Of a stretch of 64,000 nt of DNA, positions 9,975 through 18,722 are shown one piece after another. The position numbers and the translations under genes are program-made. Each line of letters starts with the position of its first letter. Within the stretch, counting starts at the first letter, position 1. The stretch covers positions 186,001-250,000 of the forward strand of contig NZ_BAYB01000013.1 in assembly GCF_000685035.1 (NCBI RefSeq), given 5' to 3'. Source of the DNA: Paraburkholderia ferrariae NBRC 106233. Lineage in GTDB: Bacteria > Pseudomonadota > Gammaproteobacteria > Burkholderiales > Burkholderiaceae. The notes under the pieces were generated by a model. The model was given only the letters and a program-made list of their open reading frames with translations. It ran no database searches and was not told the DNA's origin.

Positions 9975-11449
9975 TGCGACGGATCCTGTGTCGGAGGTTG
10001 TGCGGATAAGGACGGCGCCGGCTCCCCGCTGGCCGGCGGCAGCGCACCGCCACCGAGCGCCGCGTACAGCGCGACGCGGCTCGACAGCAACGCGGCGCGG
10101 GTCTGCACGAGCTGCTGCTGCGCGGCGAGCAGATCGCGCTGCGCATCGAGCACTTCGAGAAACGGCGTTGCGCCGTTGTCGTAGCGCAGCCTGGCGAGCC
10201 TCGCCCGCTCCGACTGCGATGCGAGCGTCTCGCGCGCGATGCGCACCTGGGCCGTCAGCCATTCGCGGGCCGACAGCGCATCGGATACGTCGCGAAACGC
10301 GGACTGGATGGCCTTTTCGTACTGCGCCACAGCCTCGGCGCGCTGCGCCTGCGCCACTTTCAGATTGGACAGGTTGCGGCCTGCATCGAAAACCGGCAGC
10401 GAGATATCCGGCAGGAATAGCCACGTACCCGAGCCCGATGCGAACAGGTTGTGCAACGCCGTGCTGCTCGTGCCAAACGAGCTGGTCAGCGAGATGCGCG
10501 GAAAAAATGCCGCGCGCGCCGCGCCGATGTTCGCATTGGCCGCACGCAACCGATGCTCGGCGGCGGCGATATCGGGACGGTTTTCAAGCAGCGCCGATGG
10601 CAGACCGGCGCCCAGATCGTTGCGCACGCTGGCGTCGTCGAGCGCCTGCGGAGCGGGCGGAAGCGCAGGCGGTGCGCCGACCAGCAGTTCGAGCACATGG
10701 GCTTCTGCGGCACGTGATTGTTCGAGTTGCGTATCGAGCGCTTGTGCCTGCTGCAGCAGTATCTCCGACTGCTCCAGATCGAGCCGCGAGATCGCCCCGA
10801 CCTCGAAGCGCCGGCGGAAAATACGCAGCGACTCCGCGCGGCTCGCAATTGTTTCGCGGGTCAGCGCGATACGTTCGTCATACTGGCACAGGCTCACGTA
10901 GCTGTTTGCAACCTGTCCGATCAGGCTCACGGTGGCAGCGCGACGGGATGCGTCGCTCGCAAGGAAATCCTCCAGCGCAGCCGCCTTGAGGTTGTGCACG
11001 CGGCCCCAGAAATCGAGTTCCCAGTTGCTTTGGACGAGATCGAGGTCGTAGAGGCCGATGGTCGTTGGCTCTTCCAGCAGAAAGCCACCCGGCGCGCGCA
11101 GACGTGCGTACGCAGCGCCTGCGGAAACCGAAGGGAACTGGTCGGCACGCCGAACGCCATAGGTAGCTCGCGCCTGCTCGACCCGTTGCACGGCAATGCG
11201 CAGGTCGCGGTTCTGCTGTAGCGCCTGCACGATCAACGCCTGGAGTTGCGGGTCGGGAAAGTAGTCACGCCAGGACGTGCGGGACGCGGCCCCGGTGCCA
11301 CTATCGGGCGCATCGCCCGGCCATGCGTCTGGAACCGGCATCGAGGGGCGTTCGTAATGCGGTGCGAGCGACATGCAACCGGCCAGCCCCCCTACGCCGA
11401 GGGCCACTGCCAGAGTACCCAGTGCGAGCTTCCGGCATCTGTTTTGCAT
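9971..11449 (-). CDS. Outer-membrane factor lipoprotein (OprM/NodT family)
   Basis: TolC-type outer-membrane channel of 492 residues and first gene of the efflux operon. From the chosen ATG at 11449 there is a lipoprotein signal ending in LAGC, giving a lipidated Cys, then the family N-terminus LAPHYERPSMPVPDAW and two repeated coiled-coil halves. Upstream in-frame ATG codons exist (to 11521) but would push the signal peptide inward; no strong ribosome site decides between them. Divergent from the tetR-like gene. Confidence 0.88.
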   Translation of the reverse strand: MQNRCRKLALGTLAVALGVGGLAGCMSLAPHYERPSMPVPDAWPGDAPDSGTGAASRTSWRDYFPDPQLQALIVQALQQNRDLRIAVQRVEQARATYGVRRADQFPSVSAGAAYARLRAPGGFLLEEPTTIGLYDLDLVQSNWELDFWGRVHNLKAAALEDFLASDASRRAATVSLIGQVANSYVSLCQYDERIALTRETIASRAESLRIFRRRFEVGAISRLDLEQSEILLQQAQALDTQLEQSRAAEAHVLELLVGAPPALPPAPQALDDASVRNDLGAGLPSALLENRPDIAAAEHRLRAANANIGAARAAFFPRISLTSSFGTSSTALHNLFASGSGTWLFLPDISLPVFDAGRNLSNLKVAQAQRAEAVAQYEKAIQSAFRDVSDALSAREWLTAQVRIARETLASQSERARLARLRYDNGATPFLEVLDAQRDLLAAQQQLVQTRAALLSSRVALYAALGGGALPPASGEPAPSLSAQPPTQDPSQ

Positions 11450-11601
11450 TCCTGGAGGAATTCGGTTAGCAGAAGTCTGATCGCGCATTGCTTCGCCAGC
11501 ATGTCCAATGAAGGGGATCACCGGCCGGCGAACAGCATGACCTGGTCCGATGTATTGAAGTACTCAGGCCAGACTTATAGCGGGAGCGAATACCGGCGAT
11601 G

Positions 11602-11615
11602 TTGATCCAGATCAG
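11602..11615. promoter_or_regulatory. FNR/ANR-like box
   Basis: TTGATCCAGATCAG matches the FNR consensus TTGAT-N4-ATCAA in 9 of 10 defined positions. It lies between the efflux operon and the tetR-like gene, and an FNR-type regulator is encoded less than 1 kb away. A chance occurrence cannot be excluded. Confidence 0.3.
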
Positions 11616-11621
11616 CTAACG

Positions 11622-11635
11622 ACCGGCCAGTCGGT
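11622..11635. promoter_or_regulatory. Candidate TetR operator
   Basis: Imperfect palindrome ACCGGCCAGTCGGT with ACCG/CGGT arms, the style of operator common for TetR regulators that control a divergent efflux operon. It lies 85 bases before the tetR-like start and about 170 bases from the outer-membrane factor start, where a repressor could act on both promoters. Confidence 0.35.
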
Positions 11636-11719
11636 ATCTACTGTCGCGTCGGCAGACCATAAACTGCGGCATCGCGGCCCCGTCCGGTACGGCCGACTCG
11701 TGACTTCCTGGGAGGACAT

Positions 11720-12388
11720 ATGGCAGAACAGCGTGAAAGCAGTGGCAGGCGCCGCTTGCCACCGGAAATACGGAGGACGCAGATTCTCGACGCTGCGCTT
11801 GCCGAATTCTCCGAACGCGGCTTTGCGTTCACGCGGATCGACGACATTGCGGCACGGGCAGGGCTGTCGAAGGGGGGCGTCTATACGCACTTTCAAAGCA
11901 AGGATGCTGTGCTCGAGGCATTACTCGAGCTCCTGCTGAACACCCCGGCCCTTGACGAGCGCTCACTCACCGCCGGCGAAGTGACGGTGGAGCGTGTGCT
12001 CGACCTGCTGTCTGGCGAGCTGTACTCGTGGTGCACGCGCGAACCTTTCGTCGCCACGTTCCGGCTGCTGATGGCGGAGAGCGTCCGCCTGCCCGGCTTC
12101 GTGGAGCAATGGCGCGAGCGGGCAGAAAACGCATACGTTGCCGCAGTTGGCAAGATGGTGAAAAAAGGCGTCATGCAAGGACACCTGCGGCCCGGCGCGG
12201 CGACGAAGACCCCGCTGTTACTCATTGCGCCCATCACGCAGATGTGCGTTCGGCAAGCCATACGTTCGGAATCTTTAAGTCAGCGCGAACTGAAAAGTCA
12301 TCGCACAGCCTATCGTGGACTTCTGTATGAGCTGCTTGAACCACGCCACATACAAGATCGCAGAAGCGCGCATGGGGTCGTGGAGTGA
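11720..12388 (+). CDS. TetR-family transcriptional regulator
   Basis: Repressor of 222 residues with an N-terminal TetR helix-turn-helix (IDDIAARAGLSKGGVYTHF, residues about 40-58) and an AcrR-like C-terminal ligand domain. The start is set by GGGAGGA 5 bases before ATG 11720. It is divergent from the four-gene efflux operon and probably represses it, releasing on binding a pump substrate. The inducer is unknown. Confidence 0.9.
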   Translation: MAEQRESSGRRRLPPEIRRTQILDAALAEFSERGFAFTRIDDIAARAGLSKGGVYTHFQSKDAVLEALLELLLNTPALDERSLTAGEVTVERVLDLLSGELYSWCTREPFVATFRLLMAESVRLPGFVEQWRERAENAYVAAVGKMVKKGVMQGHLRPGAATKTPLLLIAPITQMCVRQAIRSESLSQRELKSHRTAYRGLLYELLEPRHIQDRRSAHGVVE

Positions 12389-12541
12389 GGAACGGCGAGC
12401 GTGGGGATGGATCAAACGCGACAGGATAATGATCAGCCGCGCGGTGGGCGCGCCAGCGAGCCGCGGGTGGGTTTCCGCCGCGGACCCGGTGCGTCCGGCC
12501 CCGGTCTGGTGGCCTGTCTATTCGTGCCCAGCAGGCGCTTT

Positions 12542-13333
12542 TTACGCGTCACCCGCTGTTGTCACGTTCCGCAGTCCGTCGAGGTCGAGAATACGGATTT
12601 CCTTGCCGTGCGGCTCAATCAGGCCGCTCTTGTGCAATTTCGTCATCATGCGGCTGACGGTCTCCAGTTTCAGCCCCAGATAGTTGCCGATCTCCGCGCG
12701 GGTCATCTTCAGCGTGAAGGCGGCCGCGGAGTAACCGCGCGCCTGCCAGCGCTGCGACAGGTCGGCGAGAAAGGTCGCCACCCGCTCCTCCGCCGTCATG
12801 GTGCCGAGCAGCATCATCAGGCTCGACTCGCGCACGATCTCGGCGCCGAGCAGATGGTGGATGTGGCGCTGGATCGCCTTCACCTCCCGGGCCAGCACTT
12901 CAAGGAGACTGAACGGCATCACGCACACGGAACTGTCCTCCAGCGCGACCACCTCGCAGGCGTGCTGGCCGCCGGCAATGCCGTCAATGCCGAGCGTGTC
13001 CCCCACGATGGCAAAACCGGTGACCTGCTCGTGTCCCTCGCGGTGCCTCACCACGGTCTTGAACGAACCCGCGCGGACCGCATAGATACTCCTGAAGTCG
13101 TCGCCCGCAAGATACAGGGCATGCCCCTGCTTCACCGTGCGGACACATTGCACGGCATCGTTGAGCCGCTCCAGCGCCTGCGTATCCTCGCAACGCACGG
13201 CACACATGCGTGCCATCGCACAGCTTCTGCATTCCGTATCCGGCACCTGACGCGTTACGCGAGCCCGTATGGCGGGCTGTTCGAAAGACACGACAGATCC
13301 GGACAGCTCCGGGCGTTCAGCGGTGTCCAACAT
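12542..13333 (-). CDS. FNR-type CRP-family oxygen-responsive regulator
   Basis: Global anaerobic regulator of 263 residues. The N-terminal cysteines are C-x2-C-x5-C (residues 35, 38, 44) and the matching fourth cysteine lies in SSVCVMPFSLLEVL, so all four [4Fe-4S] ligands of FNR are present. A cNMP-type barrel follows and the C-terminal helix-turn-helix contains LETVSRMMTK with the E-x2-SR recognition set for TTGAT half-sites. The start at 13333 has an AAAGGAG site. It probably links oxygen status to nearby genes; no partner is fixed by sequence. Confidence 0.9.
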   Translation of the reverse strand: MLDTAERPELSGSVVSFEQPAIRARVTRQVPDTECRSCAMARMCAVRCEDTQALERLNDAVQCVRTVKQGHALYLAGDDFRSIYAVRAGSFKTVVRHREGHEQVTGFAIVGDTLGIDGIAGGQHACEVVALEDSSVCVMPFSLLEVLAREVKAIQRHIHHLLGAEIVRESSLMMLLGTMTAEERVATFLADLSQRWQARGYSAAAFTLKMTRAEIGNYLGLKLETVSRMMTKLHKSGLIEPHGKEIRILDLDGLRNVTTAGDA

Positions 13334-13359
13334 GCTTTTCTCCTTTGACGAAGGTTCGT

Positions 13360-13773
13360 TCACCGGGCCGGTCGCACGTCGACATCCTCGGCGAACTCCC
13401 GGATGATCTGGCACAGCAGGCCGGTATCGCCAGCCTTGTCCAGGAAGTGGCGCGCCCCCAGCGCAAGGCAAGCGTCCCGGTAGAACGGCAACGGTGAGCC
13501 GGTCAGTACGATTGGCACAACGCCCGGCAAATGCCGGGGCAGCTCGCGGAGCACCGCGAGGCCTGACGTGCCGCCGGCGAGATGCAGGTCGATGACGGCC
13601 ACGTCGGCCCCGCATGCCCCGATTCCTGCCAGGGCAGCCACCGGCCCGTCGGCATGGCCGACGACCTCCACGCCGTCGATCGCCTCAAGCAGGGCGGTAA
13701 GGCGCCCGCGGATCGAGCCTGAGTCTTCGACCAGGAACACCTTCAGCCGGGATGCGTGCAAAGCGGAATTCAT
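13360..13773 (-). CDS. Stand-alone response-regulator receiver protein
   Basis: Protein of 137 residues made only of a CheY-like receiver domain. The acidic pair in VFLVEDSG, the phospho-acceptor Asp in VAVIDLHLAGG, the Thr in IVLTGS and the Lys in HFLDKAGD are all present, so it should be phosphorylatable. It has no DNA-binding output domain. The start ATG 13773 is chosen because the receiver fold begins a few residues later. It lies upstream of the FNR-type gene on the same strand (26-base gap); its kinase may once have been the damaged kinase to the right. Confidence 0.8.
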   Translation of the reverse strand: MNSALHASRLKVFLVEDSGSIRGRLTALLEAIDGVEVVGHADGPVAALAGIGACGADVAVIDLHLAGGTSGLAVLRELPRHLPGVVPIVLTGSPLPFYRDACLALGARHFLDKAGDTGLLCQIIREFAEDVDVRPAR

Positions 13774-13889
13774 GACGAAATTATGCGCAACCCGCTGGGG
13801 CGGCGGAATCGGCGGCATCCGAGATTGATGTCGGTCTGCGGAACCCGCTGTCAGACTTTTCCTACACTGTCGCGGACGAAAATGCACGC

Positions 13890-13915
13890 CCTTTCCTCAG
13901 ACAAGAGAGGAAAGG
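13890..13915. repeat. Perfect inverted repeat, 9-bp arms
   Basis: CCTTTCCTC and GAGGAAAGG arms separated by 8 bases, in the space between the receiver gene and the PAS remnant. It could form a small hairpin or a dimeric protein site; neither neighbour shows a clear dependence on it. Confidence 0.4.
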
Positions 13916-14069
13916 CAACCCGGGCGCGACCGGTCTAGAATGTCGGATACGAAAATGCATCCTTGGCGTATCGCCTTTCCCACGAGGTGGCCACCCATGC
14001 TTTCAAGTTTCCCGAATCCATTTCCCCGCGGGTCCCGCACCCACCCGGAAACCTCTGGATGTGCGGCTC

Positions 14070-14464
14070 AAGCCGCGATCGGTGCACCGCTGTCACGGTT
14101 CGTTCCGCCCCTCTTTCACGCTGCACCCTATCGGCACGTCGAGCACTTTGGCGCCACCGACGTATCGGAACGGCAGATGGAGCTCGGGCCGACCCTGTTC
14201 GGAATGCGCGCCCACGGCGAGGAATTTCCGATCGAGGCGTCGATTTCCCAGGTAATCGCAAAAAAAGGGAAACCCTATCCGGTGATGCTGCGCGATATCA
14301 CGGAGGGGGTGCGGGCCAGGCAGGAGCTAAAAGCACCCCGCGACGAGTTGCGCCAGCCGTCCGCGCGCATCGACACCGTCCGCGAGGAACAGAAAAAGCA
14401 CATCGCTCGACAGTTGCGTATCCTGCTGTCTGACGCCGCGCGCCGCGGTCGCCCATGCCCCTGA
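14070..14464 (+). pseudogene. PAS sensor-kinase remnant
   Basis: The frame encodes a PAS-domain C-terminal part (LFGMRAHGEEFPIEASISQV, then PVMLRDITEGVRARQEL) and a coiled coil running into EEQKKHIARQL, which resembles the start of a NarX-type H-box, then falls apart into RILLSDAARRGRPCP. The N-terminal about 45 residues of the open frame (from 13940) match nothing recognisable. It looks like the truncated end of a PAS histidine kinase whose catalytic part was deleted or moved. Confidence 0.55.
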
Positions 14465-14586
14465 GTGCGGCACAGCTGTGCTGTGCCGACACGGATGCAT
14501 GCAAGGTTGAAGGAGTCCCGCGGCCGCGCGAATCGCCGGTGCGATCAATCCAGAAAACGATAGATGCCGTGAAGAGGACTGCGACC

Positions 14587-16215
14587 ATGCAGGACACGAC
14601 AGATCTATTTGTATTGACATTAACGGCAGATCAATACCAGCGACGCCTTGTGCTGGCCGTATTGATTATTTCTGCCGCGATTTTTGTGGTCTTCGCACCA
14701 TTCGCCCACCTGCAACTCGTGCCGGTATGGGCATTCATCCCGATCTATCAATCGGCGATCATCACCAATGACGTGGTAACGGCCGGGTTGCTGTTTGGAC
14801 AGTTCGCGATCGTTCGCTCAAACGCGCTGCTCGCGCTGTCAGGCGGGTATGTATTTAGCGGTCTGATGGCGGCCGTCCATATGTTGACGTTTCCAGGGCT
14901 CTTTTCACCATCTGGCCTTCTCGGTGCCGGTGAGCAAACCACGGCATGGCTGTACATGTTCTGGCACGGGGGATTTCCGCTCGCTGCACTGGCTTATGCG
15001 CTTTGGGAGCGCACAACAGGTATCCAGCCCTGGCACTGCAGAGGTCCAGCCGCGATGATTTCGCTTTGCATTGTGGGCGCACTGCTCGCGGCAGGCGCCG
15101 TCACCCTGATCGCCACAGCAGGTCACGACTTGCTGCCGCAAATCATGCATGGCAACCAGCAGTCAGCGCAGATCACCGGAGTCGTGACGACGGTGTGGAT
15201 GCTGAATCTGGTCGCACTGGCCGCGCTGTGGCGCAGGCAGCCGCGCTCCTTACTCGATCTCTGGGTCATGGCCGTACTGGTCGCGTGGCTGTTTGACATC
15301 GCGCTCTCGGCGGTACTGGATCACGGCCGCTTCGACGTCGGCTTTTACGCCGGCCGGACCTACGGGCTACTGGCCTCCAGCGTCGTGTTGTTTGCGCTGC
15401 TGTTCGAGAACAGCAGGCTGTATGCGCGAACGGCGCAGGCGCTGGAGGGCGAACGGCGCGAGCGCCGGCTCGTCCTCGAGAAGACGGCCGAGCTGAACGC
15501 GGCAAATGAACAGCTCGAGCAACGCGTTGCGGCCCGGACGGTGGCGTTGCGGGAGATTTCCGCGCTCAGCGCGTCAGCACGCGAAGCCGACATGGATCTC
15601 GAATGTCTGCTCGACCGGGTGCCTCAGGACGATGCGGAACTCGCACACAAGATTGCCGCGATGCTTCGACTGTTGGGGGAAGCCATGGCTTCGACGCGTC
15701 GCATTGCGTCTGACCTGCGGCCCCTGATGCTCGACGATCTGGGATTTGCTGCAGCCATCCAGTGGCTGCTGAAAAACTTCGGGGAAAGGCACGGCATTGC
15801 ATGCACACTTCATGTCGAGCCGCCAGACCTGGATCTTCGTGATCCCCACGCGACAGCAGTCTTCCGGATCGTTCAGGAGTCGCTTGCAAACGTCGCGCGC
15901 CATGCCTGCGCCTCCCATGTCGAGGTCATCCTGGACTGCAAGAATCATCATCTCAGTCTCGTCGTCCGTGACGATGGCGTAGGCTTCGATCCCGCAAGCC
16001 CGCGCAAGTCAACCTCCTTCGGTCTCGTAGGACTGCGCGAGCGTGCGTACCTGCTGGATGGGACGCTCAGCATCGATGCAGCACCGGGTAAAGGAACGGC
16101 CATCAAGATTGACATACCCATGATCGCCCCGCTGCCCTCGCAGGCGGCGTCACAGCCCGGCCCAAAAAATGCGGCGGACAGCGGGACGCCCGTCGACGGA
16201 CTTCCCGCTACGTAG
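14587..16215 (+). CDS. MASE4-like membrane sensor histidine kinase lacking an H-box
   Basis: 542 residues with about eight N-terminal membrane segments (a MASE4-type sensor region to about residue 270), a coiled coil (ENSRLYARTAQALEGE onward), a remnant dimerisation helix and a complete HATPase domain (N-box QESLANVARHA, G1 DDGVGFDP, G2 FGLVGLRERA). The conserved IARELHDELGQ segment carrying the phospho-His of the NarX/DegS class is missing: the sequence jumps from LREISALSASARE to MDLECLLDRVP. It can probably bind ATP but not autophosphorylate at the usual site. The start ATG has GAAGAGG upstream. Confidence 0.75.
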   Translation: MQDTTDLFVLTLTADQYQRRLVLAVLIISAAIFVVFAPFAHLQLVPVWAFIPIYQSAIITNDVVTAGLLFGQFAIVRSNALLALSGGYVFSGLMAAVHMLTFPGLFSPSGLLGAGEQTTAWLYMFWHGGFPLAALAYALWERTTGIQPWHCRGPAAMISLCIVGALLAAGAVTLIATAGHDLLPQIMHGNQQSAQITGVVTTVWMLNLVALAALWRRQPRSLLDLWVMAVLVAWLFDIALSAVLDHGRFDVGFYAGRTYGLLASSVVLFALLFENSRLYARTAQALEGERRERRLVLEKTAELNAANEQLEQRVAARTVALREISALSASAREADMDLECLLDRVPQDDAELAHKIAAMLRLLGEAMASTRRIASDLRPLMLDDLGFAAAIQWLLKNFGERHGIACTLHVEPPDLDLRDPHATAVFRIVQESLANVARHACASHVEVILDCKNHHLSLVVRDDGVGFDPASPRKSTSFGLVGLRERAYLLDGTLSIDAAPGKGTAIKIDIPMIAPLPSQAASQPGPKNAADSGTPVDGLPAT

Positions 16216-16674
16216 TCGCCGTCGGGCGGTCGGGATCGCACGGCCAGCATCAGATCACTGATTCGCGAGGGCTCGCCGGCACGACCTGCCCTGTCTCGCC
16301 CATCCGCGCCGCATGAAATGCAGACGCGGACGAGTCTACACGTATTGCGGGGACGGTTGACGGCCTGTCACCCGCCGCTCTCCGGACCGCATCGGGTATC
16401 ACCAGAGATGGCCCACCTGCCGGGCCGCGACACGCGATCGGTACCTCACGCCCACGACAGGAATCGAACGTTCGGTCAATTCACGAGATTCATCTGGCAG
16501 ATCAGAAAATTCCTACAGACAGCACCGAAATCCTACCTGGATTCAGGCCTTGGCCGATTTCGACATCCGGCCGGATACGGCAAACTGCACACGTCCCCCC
16601 TTCATCCCGGGAGTGAGCAGGTTCTCGCGAAACCCCGCTGCGCTCCTGAACTGCATTCAGCGAGAAGTCCCTTG
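16216..16674. other. Non-coding stretch, no gene recognised
   Basis: About 460 bases between the kinase and a small orphan ORF. Short open frames here have no recognisable homology or ribosome sites. No clear promoter element, RNA gene or repeat was seen. Confidence 0.4.
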
Positions 16675-16881
16675 ATGCTCAGCCACCACGAGATTGCTAC
16701 CCTGCTGGTCGTCGCCAGCATGCCCACCCAGGCCGACATCCGGCGCGCCGACTTCTACTCCTTGCTTGAGCGCGGCCTCGTGCACGTAGAGGCATCGACG
16801 CGCGGAAAGCCTCGCGCGCAGATTTCCACATCCGGGCAGCAGTTGATGGGTCGTTTGAATTCGGCGTTCTTTCGCTCATGA
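16675..16881 (+). CDS. Small conserved-type hypothetical protein (68 aa)
   Basis: Short protein beginning MLSHHEIATLLVV, then a mixed helix/charged region ending GRLNSAFFRS. It resembles small winged-helix-like orphan proteins found in many copies in Burkholderiaceae genomes, but the function is not known. The frame is open far upstream; ATG 16675 is chosen because the sequence becomes family-like there. No operon partner on this strand except cowN about 180-380 bases downstream. Confidence 0.5.
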   Translation: MLSHHEIATLLVVASMPTQADIRRADFYSLLERGLVHVEASTRGKPRAQISTSGQQLMGRLNSAFFRS

Positions 16882-17058
16882 AGCTGCACGGCATCAAGGC
16901 ATGCACCAGGCGGCGATTTAAGGCCACTGCGGACAGCAAGCACCATCCGCCAGTCGCACCGAACCTGCTGCAACGTGAGTTCTTGCAGGCGAAGTCTGAT
17001 CAGGTCTGGACAACAGGCATTACCTGTTTGTGAACTGACGAGATGCGAATCGAGTACG

Positions 17059-17466
17059 GTGACGGTAAGCCACCTTTGGGCCTTGCGATTACCCACATTT
17101 TTTTGTGGTTCAGCGCAGATATCGGGAGACGACGGCGTTCGAACCTTCAAGGGCATCGACTTCGACGGACAGACCCGTCGCATGATGAAGCGCATCGAAC
17201 AACACACGCTATCTAGCGACGACCCATTCTGGGCGTACTTTCACGGACGTCGCCGAGCGACGAACGGGTCGCGCGACGACGATCTGCTGTTGCTGGCAAG
17301 CTTCGTCAACCAGATCCGCGAACGCTTCGAATCGCAGGGCGACGAGGAGGAGTTCCTCTGGCTCGAGCCGATCGAAAACGAATGTTTCCGACGCCTCACG
17401 ACTGCCACGCAGCGGCACGCCGTGCCGCTCTTGCCCCAACTCATTGCGCGGCGACCGCCACCATGA
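17059..17466 (+). CDS. cowN: CowN-like N2-fixation sustaining protein
   Basis: Core VRTFKGIDFDGQTRRMMKRI, DPFWAYFHGRR, DDDLLLLASFVNQIRERFE and ENECF follow the CowN pattern; CowN protects Mo-nitrogenase from carbon monoxide. The family start should lie around 17110-17130 but no ATG exists there; GTG 17059, TTG 17083 and ATG 16975 are all in frame and the choice is uncertain. The 3' end overlaps the convergent mop gene by 26 bases. Placement beside the nif and mod genes supports the call. Confidence 0.75.
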   Translation: MTVSHLWALRLPTFFCGSAQISGDDGVRTFKGIDFDGQTRRMMKRIEQHTLSSDDPFWAYFHGRRRATNGSRDDDLLLLASFVNQIRERFESQGDEEEFLWLEPIENECFRRLTTATQRHAVPLLPQLIARRPPP

Positions 17467-17872
17467 CCGAATAGGCCTTGAACACGGCGGTCGCCTCCAT
17501 GCCGACCGCCAGCGCCAGTGCATCGACTGCGTCGTTGGTGACGCTGGCAGTCAGAATCGTGCCCCCGGGCAACGTCAGGCCGATCAACGACGAAACCGCG
17601 CCCCGCTCCACGCGGGAAATGGTTCCCGGGAACTGGTTACGCGCCGACAAGGCGTAGCCGGCGAAGTCGAGCACGAGTACCACCGCCGACGACTTGATCA
17701 ACACCAGCGCCTCGTTTCCCGCCGATAGTTTCAGACGCTCCGCCGCTGCGGTGGTCATGGTTGCCGCAACCTGATGCCCACCGGGGACGGTGACCAGGAC
17801 CTGGGTCGTCACCGGCCCCGGCGTCACGGCGTCGACGATTCCGGAAAGCACATTGCGTGCAGTCGTTTTCAT
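17441..17872 (-). CDS. mop: Stand-alone molybdopterin/molybdate-binding (di-Mop) protein
   Basis: 143 residues made of two tandem Mop/TOBE domains, the first starting ARNVLSGIVDAVTPGPVTT and the second RNQFPGTISRVERGAVSS. Such proteins oligomerise and store or buffer molybdate in the cytoplasm. Start 17872 has CAGGAGAA upstream. It is the last gene of modB-modA-modC-mop. The adjacent ModC lacks its own C-terminal Mop domain, so this protein may supply that function in trans. Confidence 0.88.
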   Translation of the reverse strand: MKTTARNVLSGIVDAVTPGPVTTQVLVTVPGGHQVAATMTTAAAERLKLSAGNEALVLIKSSAVVLVLDFAGYALSARNQFPGTISRVERGAVSSLIGLTLPGGTILTASVTNDAVDALALAVGMEATAVFKAYSVMVAVAAQ

Positions 17873-17933
17873 TGCGATTCTCCTGAGAAGGCCAGCCACG
17901 GCTGGCCACGAACGGGTAGAGATACCCTGGATT

Positions 17934-18710
17934 TCATCCCTCCACGGGCATATGGAGCAGGTCGCGGATGTGCCGCTCGCGCACGTCGAGCGGCGACGCC
18001 CGACGCTCCGGCATCAGCTCGCGCGCCTCGCCGTTTCGCACGTCCACTTCCCTCACCACGCGTCCGTGCTCGATAACGAATGCGACGTCGGCGAGCGCAA
18101 GCACGTCGTCGACATCGTGCGTGATCATCACGACCGGAATCTTCCAGCGCGCGAACACGCGCGCGAGCTGCTTGCGCAATGCTTCGCGCAGCATCGGGTT
18201 CAGCGCGGCAAACGGCTCGTCGAGCAGCAACAGATCCGGCTGGCACGCAAGCGCACGCGCCATCGCCACGCGTTGCTGCTGCCCGCCCGACAGCGTGGCC
18301 GGACGGCTGTCCGCGAGCGCAGTCAGCCCGAACGTGTCGAGGAGTTCGCCGATCAGCGCGACCTGCTCGCGCGAGAGCCTGTGGCGGCGCCAGTTCGTCA
18401 GCCCGAACGCCACGTTGTCCCGCACGCTCAGATGCGGAAACAACGCGTAGTGCTGGAACAGGTAGCCGACGCCGCGCCGCTGCGGCGCCATATCGATACC
18501 CAGCGCCGAATCGAACAGGACGCGACCGTTGACGCGCACGTGGCCGCGTTGCAGGGCCAGCAGCCCGGCGATCGCCTGCAAGGTCAACGACTTGCCGCCA
18601 CCCGACGGTCCGTAAAGCGCGATCACTGACGCGCCGGACACGAAGCGCGTGGCGAGCACGAAGCGCCGCGCCCCATCCGACACGATCGCGCCGAGATCGA
18701 CATCGATCAT
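17934..18710 (-). CDS. modC: Molybdate ABC transporter ATPase, short form
   Basis: ATPase of the molybdate importer: Walker A GPSGGGKS, signature LSGGQQQRVAMARAL, Walker B LLLLDEPFAAL and switch ITHDVDDVLALAD. At 258 residues it is about 90 shorter than the 350-residue family form and ends after the nucleotide-binding domain, with no TOBE/Mop domain. It follows modA by 12 bases. Assignment to molybdate rests on modA and modB and the nif context. Confidence 0.9.
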   Translation of the reverse strand: MIDVDLGAIVSDGARRFVLATRFVSGASVIALYGPSGGGKSLTLQAIAGLLALQRGHVRVNGRVLFDSALGIDMAPQRRGVGYLFQHYALFPHLSVRDNVAFGLTNWRRHRLSREQVALIGELLDTFGLTALADSRPATLSGGQQQRVAMARALACQPDLLLLDEPFAALNPMLREALRKQLARVFARWKIPVVMITHDVDDVLALADVAFVIEHGRVVREVDVRNGEARELMPERRASPLDVRERHIRDLLHMPVEG

Positions 18711-18722
18711 GGCGTCGCGGAC

